Below, piece by piece: positions 34,580 through 42,023 of a stretch of DNA of 64,000 nt; the first letter of the stretch is position 1, and each line of letters opens with the position of its first letter. This DNA is from Anaerobacillus arseniciselenatis. GTDB taxonomy: Bacteria; Bacillota; Bacilli; Bacillales; Anaerobacillaceae. The stretch is from assembly GCF_001865995.1 (NCBI RefSeq), contig NZ_MLQQ01000045.1, positions 39,447-103,446 on the forward strand, given 5' to 3'. The notes below the pieces were generated by a model. That model saw nothing but the letters and a program-made list of their open reading frames with translations, had not been told where the DNA came from and made no database searches. A program made the translations under genes and the position numbers.

Positions 34580-35845
34580 TTACATAAGAATCTTTTCTGC
34601 ATTCTTTTGTTTTTCACTAATGCTCATCACTCCAATGAGTCCAATCATCGAAAAAATCACTGGAATGATGAAACCGTAGTTGTATCCGGCACTTAAGTGA
34701 CTTGAAGCAGAATTAAAATGATCCAATATCCTACCAAAAATGCTTGGCAACAATACCGCACTCAAGAAGCCACCTGTATTTGCAAAGCCAGAAACGAGCC
34801 CAGATTCTTTCATTGGAAAAGATTGGCGCACGACGGCAAAAGTTAAGGCACTTGCTCCAAAACCAAAACCAATAATAAAGAAAAGGATAATTAGTAAAGG
34901 AACGGGCGGATGGCCTTGAAAGATAAGAAATGAAGACCAACTCATAAAAATAATGAAATGAACAACGACATAAGGGCGTTTAATTGTTTCTAAGCGACTT
35001 GCAATCCAACTAGTTAGTGGGGCTCCAATCAGTGCGCCGATCAAACCAATCATAATGAGTTGACTTGCACCAGAACGGGTCATTTCATAGACATTCATCC
35101 CGTATGGCACTGCCCACGAACTAATAAAACCTAAATACCCGCCGACAAGCCCGAAATGACAAAAGAATAAAGCCCATGCTTGCCGCGTTGAAAATATTCT
35201 CCTTAATATAACCATTATTTTTTCACGTTTTATTTCGTTTTCTAAAACGACGGGCTCGTTGGGAAAGAGTTGTTTCGGTTTTTTTATCAGTACAAAGTAA
35301 AGCAGTAGCCCACATCCACACAATAATAGCCCAGCGGAAAAAAAGGCTCCTCTCCAGCCTAGTAGTTCAATCCATAAGGAGAAAGGGACAGTCGCTAAAA
35401 GAAAACCGAGGCTTCCGGTCATCCCTGCTAAACCTATGAATCGAACAAATTCTTTGGCACGAAACCATTGACTTAAAATTAATACCATGTTAACCCAGAT
35501 CGTCGCATCCCCCGTCCCTGTTAAAATTCTTGCAAAAAACAAAACAAGCTCATGCGTACCGAAACTATAGATGATGGTTCCTACACCTACAAGGGCTGCA
35601 CCAATGATGAGAAAAAAATTAGGACCATATCGATCAGCCAAAATCCCCATCGGAATTTGCAAACTTGTGTAAACTAAAAACTGAATACTCGTTAATAGTC
35701 CAATCGTTGAAGCAGTTACACTAAAATCGGTCATCAATTGATCCGTTATTAAACCAGGAGCTGTTCTTTGGCTCGCCATTAACAAATACGTAAACAGCAC
35801 GGAAGCAAATACTACCCATCTAAATTTACTATTTTGTTTGTCCAT
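34580..35845 (-). CDS. Major facilitator superfamily transporter
   Basis: 421 residues from ATG 35845 (AGGAG nine bases upstream), with 12 predicted helices in two halves split by a charged loop near residues 190-210. The loop 2-3 motif appears as GILADRYGPNFFLIIG near 70, and LTGTGDATIW near 112 fits the helix-4 region of sugar phosphate/organic anion:H+ type carriers. Substrate unknown. It stands upstream of the B12 riboswitch on the same strand; cobalt or corrinoid transport is not supported by its family. Confidence 0.85.
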   Translation of the reverse strand: MDKQNSKFRWVVFASVLFTYLLMASQRTAPGLITDQLMTDFSVTASTIGLLTSIQFLVYTSLQIPMGILADRYGPNFFLIIGAALVGVGTIIYSFGTHELVLFFARILTGTGDATIWVNMVLILSQWFRAKEFVRFIGLAGMTGSLGFLLATVPFSLWIELLGWRGAFFSAGLLLCGCGLLLYFVLIKKPKQLFPNEPVVLENEIKREKIMVILRRIFSTRQAWALFFCHFGLVGGYLGFISSWAVPYGMNVYEMTRSGASQLIMIGLIGALIGAPLTSWIASRLETIKRPYVVVHFIIFMSWSSFLIFQGHPPVPLLIILFFIIGFGFGASALTFAVVRQSFPMKESGLVSGFANTGGFLSAVLLPSIFGRILDHFNSASSHLSAGYNYGFIIPVIFSMIGLIGVMSISEKQKNAEKILM

Positions 35846-35991
35846 AGATTTCAACTCCTGTTAGCTTTTACTTTATTTATATGAGTTGCCTATAGGATTG
35901 TAACAACAATTTTAACCGTGCCTGTCTACGCTTCCGTACGCTTTTAATCGAGAAATGTCAGACATGGAGAAATTTTGGTTGCAATAGCTTA

Positions 35992-36171
35992 GCGGACATA
36001 CGTTCCGCTATTTCTTGAATTTTAGCCATTTTCTTGATTTAGAGGACATACGATACGTTATTTTTTAAAAAACAGCCTGGATCGAAGGTATTTTCAGCAA
36101 ATAGAGGATCTGATGTCCGCTTAACGTTGAAATATAGCAATTTTCAATAAAATAACGTATCTCATGTCCGC
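35992..36171. repeat. 180-bp nested-palindrome repeat, copy 3
   Basis: GCGGACATACGTTCCGCTATTT...AACGTATCTCATGTCCGC. The inner unit is GAGGACATACGATACG and its mirror AGAGGATCTGATGTCCG, around AACAGCCTGGATCGAAGG. The gap 35846-36350 shows nothing else. Confidence 0.92.
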
Positions 36172-36350
36172 TAGCAACCTTTATGAATATTAGTTCGAAG
36201 GAAAGCTGCTATCGGAATTAATTCTATAGTTGACCTCCACTTATCCAACTCTATCAGTAATTGAATGAATTCCTTAGAATTAAATCGAAAATCCCATCAT
36301 ATATTTCATACTGAAGATACTTAAAAGCTTAGATGAAATGGGTGAGGCAA

Positions 36351-36548
36351 ATGGTAAATGTGAATTTTTATGAAAAAGAAGAACTTATCTTAAGTCAGCT
36401 TCTCAAAAATGTACCTGAAGAAGGTGCTGGGGTAAAAATTAAAGGGCGTAAAGGAAAAATCATAGGTGTAGAACGTACGGGTAGAAATTCCGTAAATGTT
36501 CAAGTTGAACTTATAGCTAAAAATGCAGAAGATTCCAAGAAAAGGTAG
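36351..36548 (+). CDS. Small basic protein with KOW-like strand pattern
   Basis: 65 residues from ATG 36351 (GGGTGAGG site just upstream; an earlier ATG at 36333 has none). After an N-terminal helix (FYEKEELILSQLL) comes GAGVKIKGRKGKIIGVERTGRNSVNVQVEL, a glycine-spaced beta pattern similar to small KOW/SH3-like proteins such as B. subtilis YkvS (DUF2187). Basic tail. Function unknown; RNA or protein binding would be the family guess. It is followed by a strong hairpin terminator and stands alone on the plus strand. Confidence 0.6.
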   Translation: MVNVNFYEKEELILSQLLKNVPEEGAGVKIKGRKGKIIGVERTGRNSVNVQVELIAKNAEDSKKR

Positions 36549-36577
36549 CTTTTAATCATAATTAGGTACATTTAAGA

Positions 36578-36642
36578 GGGTGTCCCAAAAGTGTCAGGCA
36601 TCACGCGCAAGAACGGTGTCTGACACTTGTTTTGGAACACCC
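36578..36642. terminator. Long hairpin of the GTGTCTGACAC family, acting as terminator
   Basis: GGGTGTCCCAAAAGTGTCAGGCA pairs with GGTGTCTGACACTTGTTTTGGAACACCC, then ACGTTTTTTAC. Same sequence family as 48565-48677. Because it is symmetric and lies between convergent genes it can end transcripts from both sides. Confidence 0.8.
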
Positions 36643-36649
36643 ACGTTTT

Positions 36650-38104
36650 TTACTTGGCAACTTCATCTTTTACTTTTTCTTTCAATATTTGACGAACACC
36701 TAGAAATAAACCATACATTTCATTTTTTTCATTAAATAAGAATCGAATCGGTGTTTCTGCTTCGTTCATTTCGATGGTAAATAAATGCTCCCCTACTGGC
36801 CTCATCTTGTATGTGATCCCCTCATTTTCAAAATGCAGCTGATTGTCTTCTATTTTCACAGACATCTCAACTCCCTCACCAGATTTAAAATTACCTACAT
36901 ATTTCTTTAACTGTTCGATCGAAATTTCATAATCATTGTAAGTAGCAACAGGCTTTTCTGGTGCAAATCCTAACGCTGCATTAAAAGATGCTGCCATTAA
37001 TTTGAAAGCAGGAACTCCTGCTAAATTGATAAGTACAACACTTGCCAAGCCTTTTTCAGGGATTACCCCCATATTTGATGAAACGCCTTTTAAGCTACCA
37101 CCATGTTCGACGAGCGTTCCACCGTTGAAATTTGCTGTGATCATTAACCCGTACCCATAATACTTGTTTTCCTGAAATTGAACATGAGGATGGATCATTT
37201 CTTTTACACTTTCAGGAGTAAGGATTCTATTTTTGCCTACTAAACCAGCATTACGGAATATTTCCGTGTAATTTAGCATATCAGCTAACGTCGAGCGAAG
37301 AAAACCACCTGCACACATTGCCTCTGAATCCCACCAAGCACGGGAAGCGTACACTCCTTTTTCTCCTACATTATCTTTTGCATATAAAGTCGTCACATTA
37401 TCTGATTTTAAAACGGTTTCAATATCAAACGTACTCCTATCCATTCCTGCAGGCTTCAGGATATTTTCTGTTACGTAAACATCGTAAGGCGTGCCACTTA
37501 CTCTTTCAATGATTGCCCCTAATAGCGCGTAAGAATCATTTGAATAACTAAACTGTGTCCCAGGTTCCCCTAGTAAATCAATTTCTAACTCCCCAATAAA
37601 CTTCATTAACTCATCATAATTATCGATCGGGTCATGTTCCTTTAATCTTTCAAGCTGCTTTTCAGATACAGAAGAATCATTTTCCATCGTTCTTCTCATC
37701 GCATGATATAAAGTTGGGAGCGGTGGTAAACCTGCCGTATGTGTAAGAAGATGATGAACCGTGACCTTCTCTGTATGCTCTTTACTATTAAACTTTAACT
37801 CTGGAAGATAAGTAATCGCTCGATCATTTACAGATAATTTCCCAGCTTCTTGTAGCTGCATAATGGCAACGCCCGTAAACGATTTTGTAATCGAAGCAAT
37901 TCCAAAGATCGTCTCTTTCGTAACTTCTAAGTTTTCTTCTACATTTCGGTGGCCGACGCCGCGCTCATAAACCACTTCCCCATCTTTAGCAACACCAAGG
38001 GCAGCTCCTGGTGCTTTATACTTTTCTAAAATTTTTTCAGCATAATTTTCGTAATTCGTCACCCAGTTTTGTTTATCCCTCTCAACGCACCACTTTCTAA
38101 TCAT
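36650..38104 (-). CDS. Serine hydrolase of the beta-lactamase (class C/PBP4*-like) family
   Basis: 484 residues, no signal peptide visible. The catalytic Ser-Lys is SITKSF near residue 72 (SxxK); the Tyr is in YSNDSYALLG near 185 (YxN); and the third motif is VEHGGSLKG near 330 (HxG). A beta-barrel lipocalin-like tail fills residues 395-480. Such enzymes are cytoplasmic or surface esterases/D-aminopeptidases rather than true beta-lactamases. The ATG at 38104 has no good ribosome site; GTG near residue 15 (VTNYENYAEKIL), behind GAGAGGG, is a possible true start. Confidence 0.85.
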   Translation of the reverse strand: MIRKWCVERDKQNWVTNYENYAEKILEKYKAPGAALGVAKDGEVVYERGVGHRNVEENLEVTKETIFGIASITKSFTGVAIMQLQEAGKLSVNDRAITYLPELKFNSKEHTEKVTVHHLLTHTAGLPPLPTLYHAMRRTMENDSSVSEKQLERLKEHDPIDNYDELMKFIGELEIDLLGEPGTQFSYSNDSYALLGAIIERVSGTPYDVYVTENILKPAGMDRSTFDIETVLKSDNVTTLYAKDNVGEKGVYASRAWWDSEAMCAGGFLRSTLADMLNYTEIFRNAGLVGKNRILTPESVKEMIHPHVQFQENKYYGYGLMITANFNGGTLVEHGGSLKGVSSNMGVIPEKGLASVVLINLAGVPAFKLMAASFNAALGFAPEKPVATYNDYEISIEQLKKYVGNFKSGEGVEMSVKIEDNQLHFENEGITYKMRPVGEHLFTIEMNEAETPIRFLFNEKNEMYGLFLGVRQILKEKVKDEVAK

Positions 38105-38140
38105 AGTTTGTAAGCAATTTATTTCTATAATCTAAATATT

Positions 38141-38233
38141 CTATACCCTACAATCCTCACATACCCAGCTTATTGGTTGTTTTTTACCCGTTCCACATTT
38201 TTCACAAGGATTTTTCTTTTCTTCCTTTTTCAT
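38141..38233 (-). CDS. 30-residue double-CxxC mini zinc-ribbon protein
   Basis: MKKEEKKNPCEKCGTGKK..., ending WVCEDCRV: two CxxC pairs (CEKC, CEDC) 15 residues apart, enough for one zinc ribbon. ATG 38233 has a strong GGAGGAAATACTC ribosome site, which supports translation despite the size. It is read in the same direction as the serine hydrolase, 36 bases upstream of its start, and may be co-transcribed. Its 5' end abuts the amidase remnant on the other strand. Function unknown; small CxxC proteins often bind nucleic acid or act as zinc adaptors. Confidence 0.65.
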   Translation of the reverse strand: MKKEEKKNPCEKCGTGKKQPISWVCEDCRV

Positions 38234-38235
38234 GA

Positions 38236-38631
38236 GTATTTCCTCCAATAGATTTAAAACAAAGAAAGCTAATTGCTGATGTGATTAACCCGAAAATTTT
38301 TATTAGCTTACATGTAAATTGGTCAAAAAATAAAAACCTTAGAGGACCTGTAGTTATTTATCAAGTAAGCGGAGAAAGTTATCATATAGCTCAAATCATT
38401 CAAGATCATCTCAATAATTATTATGGAATAAAAAAACCTATTCTAAAAGGAAACCCTTACTTTCTTATGAAAAAACTCGACATGCCATCGACCATTGTCG
38501 AGCTTGGCTATATTAGTAATCATAAGGATTTTAAAATATTAACTGAGGAAAGCTCCCAAGATGAACTTGTCGCAGCCATCGTCAGCGCAATTGAGGAATA
38601 TTTCTTACTTTACCCAGCGGAAAGCGAGTGA
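38236..38631 (+). pseudogene. N-acetylmuramoyl-L-alanine amidase (Amidase_3), C-terminal remnant
   Basis: Open frame after a TGA encodes LKQRKLIADV, FISLHVNWSKN (the second zinc His of CwlC/CwlD/AmiC enzymes), then SYHIAQIIQDHL and PSTIVELGYISNHKDF with the catalytic Glu. The first 90 or so residues, holding the first His and Glu ligands, are gone, so it cannot be active. GTG 38281 has no convincing ribosome site. A REP palindrome follows directly. Relic of a cell-wall hydrolase of the CwlD type. Confidence 0.82.
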
Positions 38632-38638
38632 AGTGTCC

Positions 38639-38656
38639 GGGACAGGGACCTGTCCC
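38639..38656. repeat. Perfect REP palindrome GGGACAGG-GA-CCTGTCCC
   Basis: Cleanest member of the GGGACAGG family; it lies at the convergent end of the amidase relic and glutamate dehydrogenase and continues CTCCGTCCCAATT. Confidence 0.8.
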
Positions 38657-38666
38657 TCCGTCCCAA

Positions 38667-40046
38667 TTAATATAACTTTCCTTGTGTGTAGAGCACCGTT
38701 GATAGTTTCATGACCGAATGAATGTAGCAGTTTTGGCGAAGCGGGAATGGATCTCCAAAAAATTGTGGTAAGATCATATCCATTGTTTTTTGCATTTTAT
38801 CGGCTAAAAGTTTAAAAACCTGCTCCTCTGTGTAAAATTGCGTTTCGCGGCCTTGTAACCACTCAAAGTAAGAGACAATTACGCCCCCTGCATTCGCTAA
38901 AATGTCAGGAATAATAATGACACCTTTATCACTTAAAAATTTGTCTGCTTCCTCTGTAATTGGGGCATTCGCACCTTCAACGATAATTTTTGCTTTTATA
39001 ATGTCCATATTATCTAAGTGGATTTGATCTTCTAAAGCAGCTAACGTAAGAACATCAACATTAAGGGTTAGGACGTCTTCCCGAGGTCGGATTTCTGCTT
39101 CTACTCCACTTGCTGCTAACTGTTCTTCGGTTGTTGGTAAATCACCTCTGTTTTTTGCTGTAAAATGAATTAAAGCAGGTATGTCTAATCCACTTGAATT
39201 ATATAGTGTTACATTTCGGTCACTAACTGCTATAACCTTATTTTGCACTTGATCACATTGATAAGCTTCAAGTGCACAAACAGAACCGACATTACCAAAT
39301 CCTTGAACGGCCATCGTTAAAGGACGCTCTCCATAAGCTAATAACGTTTTTGCAAAAATATTATCCGTTTTTGTAAGGAGTGTTTTTTGCACTTTTAAAA
39401 AATCATAAATCATATATTTGAACGTAAAGTAAACACCTTTGCCTGTCGCCTCTCTTCGACCTAATGAACCGCCACTTACAACGCTTTTTCCAGTAAAGCT
39501 GCCTCGGTAAGGTTCCCCTCGTCGAATACTCTTGTACTCGGCCATCATCCAGTCCATTTCCCTTTCGCCTGAACCTACATCAGGTGCTGGTATATCCTTA
39601 TCTGGCCCAAGAATATCGTTAAAATATTGAACGTATTTTTTAGCAATGAGGTACAATTCAGCCACTGAGTAATCTCTTGGATCTAAAACAATACCTCCTT
39701 TTCCACCACCAAAGGGTACATCATGCAAAGCATTTTTTAATGTCATTAATGATGCTAGATTAATAACTTCGCTTTCATTCACTGATTCGTGAAAACGAAT
39801 TCCCCCTTTGTATGGTCCTAAACTGTTATTATGTTGAACTCGAAAGGCAGGCATTCGAACAACTCTTCCATCTTCTAAAGCAATCCGTAAAAATGATTTA
39901 TGAACATGGTTAGGGGTTGAAAGAATCGCAGTTAGTGAAGTAAATGCTTGCTTACGCTTTTCATCCTGCAATTCTGGCAAGAAATTTTTATCCTCTAATA
40001 GTGCATCTAATGACGCTTGAATAATCTTACGTGTTTGACTCTCCAT
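38667..40046 (-). CDS. Glu/Leu/Phe/Val dehydrogenase (glutamate dehydrogenase type)
   Basis: 459 residues. It interconverts glutamate and 2-oxoglutarate plus ammonia with NAD(P). The catalytic segment GPYKGGIRFHESV near 77 and DVPFGGGKGGIVLDP near 108 carry the substrate-binding and catalytic Lys residues; PAPDVGSGEREMDWM near 150 has the Asp. The Rossmann domain shows AVQGFGNVGS near 255. VEGANAPITEEA near 360 and ILANAGGVIVSYFEW near 385 complete the family pattern. It has a longer mid-region than RocG/GudB, so a direct orthologue is not claimed. ATG 40046 follows GGGAGGTTGTG. Confidence 0.93.
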   Translation of the reverse strand: MESQTRKIIQASLDALLEDKNFLPELQDEKRKQAFTSLTAILSTPNHVHKSFLRIALEDGRVVRMPAFRVQHNNSLGPYKGGIRFHESVNESEVINLASLMTLKNALHDVPFGGGKGGIVLDPRDYSVAELYLIAKKYVQYFNDILGPDKDIPAPDVGSGEREMDWMMAEYKSIRRGEPYRGSFTGKSVVSGGSLGRREATGKGVYFTFKYMIYDFLKVQKTLLTKTDNIFAKTLLAYGERPLTMAVQGFGNVGSVCALEAYQCDQVQNKVIAVSDRNVTLYNSSGLDIPALIHFTAKNRGDLPTTEEQLAASGVEAEIRPREDVLTLNVDVLTLAALEDQIHLDNMDIIKAKIIVEGANAPITEEADKFLSDKGVIIIPDILANAGGVIVSYFEWLQGRETQFYTEEQVFKLLADKMQKTMDMILPQFFGDPFPLRQNCYIHSVMKLSTVLYTQGKLY

Positions 40047-40160
40047 AAAAACACAACCTCCCTAATTAAACAATTCTTTTTAAAAACCTCTTAGTGCTAA
40101 TACCCGTATTTCTAATAGTTAATCTTTCTTGATGGGACAGGGGGTGGTAATCCTGGCCAA

Positions 40161-40310
40161 ATGTTACTTAACGATTACACGCTTTATTTCATTTACGATG
40201 CGACAACTACCTATGATAAACACGGCAACATGCTAGTGTTTAAGTCACCTTTGTTTCACAATTTTTTTAATGTTATACGAAAAACCAACGGTATAAATGG
40301 TATAATTTAG
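40161..40310 (+). other. 49-codon open frame, possible gene remnant
   Basis: The gap 40047-40448 holds a REP-like start (GATGGGACAGGGGG, 40133) and this frame: LNDYTLYFIYDATTTYDKHG, NMLVFKSPLFHNFF, ending at TAG 40310. The amino-acid mix looks protein-like, but there is no good ribosome site and I recognise no family. Otherwise the gap shows nothing. Confidence 0.25.
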
Positions 40311-40448
40311 AAGTTCACTAGCACATTTCGTGGAATTCTCTTTTTTAGTTTACCTTTTTAAAATTGAACGACCAATGATATCGCTGAGACGCTGCTGCCA
40401 TCACTCTTGACAAACATGCAAGAAAAGTATATTAAGGGAGAGATAAAA

Positions 40449-41648
40449 ATGAAAACGTTGTTTGATCTAAGGGAAAAACAAGAAAGTGAAATGTATGATA
40501 CGATCGAAAATCTTTATGATGAGCCTCTGAACATCGTGAAATTAGGAAATCAAACGATAACTCCATGTACTGGCTGTTGGACCTGTTGGCTAAGAACCCC
40601 TGGCAAATGCGTAATGAAGGATCAAATGACTGAATTTTATCCTAACTATGTAAACAGTGATACTGTCATTTTGCTTATCGATACCGCTCAAGGATTTATC
40701 AACCATCAAGCGAAAGCTTTTATTGATCGAACCATTCCTCACTACCATCCATATATAGAAATGATCGATGGAGAGTGTCACCATGAGGCTAGATACGATT
40801 CTTATCCTAATATGGTATTTTTCTATGAAACTGATAACTTAACAAATCAAGAAGGACAAGTGATTGAAGATTATTTGTATCGCACTGCTTATCAGTTTAA
40901 ATCTAAAGGCTACCGCATTGTAAAAGATGGCGCACTTCAATTGCTTCCATTGGAATCAAGGAAGGCTAAAAACCGACTTGTGCCTTTTTCGTCAATGGAA
41001 CCGATGGAAAAACTAGTCATTTACAACGGTTCTCCTAGAAGGACTGGCAGCAACTCGACACTTATTTTGAAAAAAGTTGCTGAAGTCCTCGGTGATAAAG
41101 TTGAGATTCGCGATTTGAAAAAAAGAGATCAATGGGAGGAATGGGCAGAAGCTTTTAAAGTTGAAAAACATATGATGCTGTTTACGCCCCTTTATGTTCA
41201 TGCAATGCCTTCCCACGTCATGAAGTTTATTGAGAAACTTCCAGCATCAAAAGGAAGTATAAGCTTTTTTGTACAATCTGGTTTTCCTGAAAGTAGTCAA
41301 TCTCACTATCTTGAAGCATATTTTGAACAGCTCGCTCTTCGACTCGGAAGAACTTATCTGGGTACAGCCATTAAAGGCGGGGTTGAAGGTTTGCAGATGA
41401 GACCAGCTAAAGCTCAACAAAGCATGATGGAACCAATCGTCAAAGCTATTGCGAACTTAGTGGATGAAGGAAAATTTAACGAAACAAAAGTATTCCAATT
41501 AGCCAAACCCGTTCGATTTGAAGGGGGCGGCAAACTTTTCTTTAAATTATTTTTGAAGTTTGGACTATTAAACTATTTTTTCTGGGATGCACACCTTAAA
41601 AAGAATGATGCCTATGAGAAACGTTTTGATCGCCCTTACTTATCTTAA
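40449..41648 (+). CDS. Tandem flavodoxin-like NAD(P)H oxidoreductase
   Basis: 399 residues from ATG 40449 (AGGGAGAGATAAAA). Two flavodoxin-like halves are fused. The first (about 1-175) has TPCTGCWTCWLRTPGKC and SDTVILLID but lacks the usual N-terminal phosphate loop. The second (about 190-360) has the FMN loop VIYNGSPRRTGSNSTL, FTPLYVHAMPSHVMKFIEKL and FFVQSGF, but lacks the Cys pattern. So each half keeps what the other has lost. Iron-sulfur flavoproteins and NADPH-dependent FMN reductases are the nearest families. Electron partner unknown; single gene. Confidence 0.78.
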   Translation: MKTLFDLREKQESEMYDTIENLYDEPLNIVKLGNQTITPCTGCWTCWLRTPGKCVMKDQMTEFYPNYVNSDTVILLIDTAQGFINHQAKAFIDRTIPHYHPYIEMIDGECHHEARYDSYPNMVFFYETDNLTNQEGQVIEDYLYRTAYQFKSKGYRIVKDGALQLLPLESRKAKNRLVPFSSMEPMEKLVIYNGSPRRTGSNSTLILKKVAEVLGDKVEIRDLKKRDQWEEWAEAFKVEKHMMLFTPLYVHAMPSHVMKFIEKLPASKGSISFFVQSGFPESSQSHYLEAYFEQLALRLGRTYLGTAIKGGVEGLQMRPAKAQQSMMEPIVKAIANLVDEGKFNETKVFQLAKPVRFEGGGKLFFKLFLKFGLLNYFFWDAHLKKNDAYEKRFDRPYLS

Positions 41649-41655
41649 ACTGCGG

Positions 41656-41700
41656 AGGGACAGGGGGGCAGGTGCATCGTCGCAGTTGAATTCGGCCTTC
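41656..41700. repeat. REP-like unit with AGTTGAATTCGGCCTTCC tail
   Basis: CGGAGGGACAGGGGGGCAGGTGCATCGTCGCAGTTGAATTCGGCCTTCC. The same tail follows the unit at 44300-44340. The gap 41649-42023 also has GGGACATGGTCCCCTCATCCCA near 41851 and GTGTCACTCCCCGAAAAATCC near 41929, and no gene. Confidence 0.7.
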
Positions 41701-42023
41701 CCTTCTTTGTGTAGCAAAACAAAAAAAGCTAGAGAGTTGTCCTCTCGCTTCCCTAAGCTTGAAGTTGCTTTTATCCTTGCCTGATAACAACTCCCTAAAT
41801 CTGATCATCTCTTTTTCAAGACATTAAGTACCGAGCACCATACTTCTAGCTGGGACATGGTCCCCTCATCCCATGTTTTGCTTTTAATTCTAAAAAAAAC
41901 TCAGTACGTTTCTATTTTTTTCGTTCCTAGTGTCACTCCCCGAAAAATCCTGTTTCAAACTACTACATTCAATCAATTTCGGTTACAATTGTACCATATA
42001 ATCGAACAAATTGAGGGAATGTT

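Noticed and set aside
34580..35845. MFS gene as part of the cobalamin operon
   Set aside because: The riboswitch and its terminator lie downstream of it, so it is a separate transcript.
36650..38104. True beta-lactamase (antibiotic resistance)
   Set aside because: No signal peptide is visible, and the HGG plus lipocalin-like tail fit the wider serine hydrolase family.
40161..40310. Calling the 49-codon frame a gene
   Set aside because: No ribosome site at proper distance and no recognisable family; kept only as a possible remnant.
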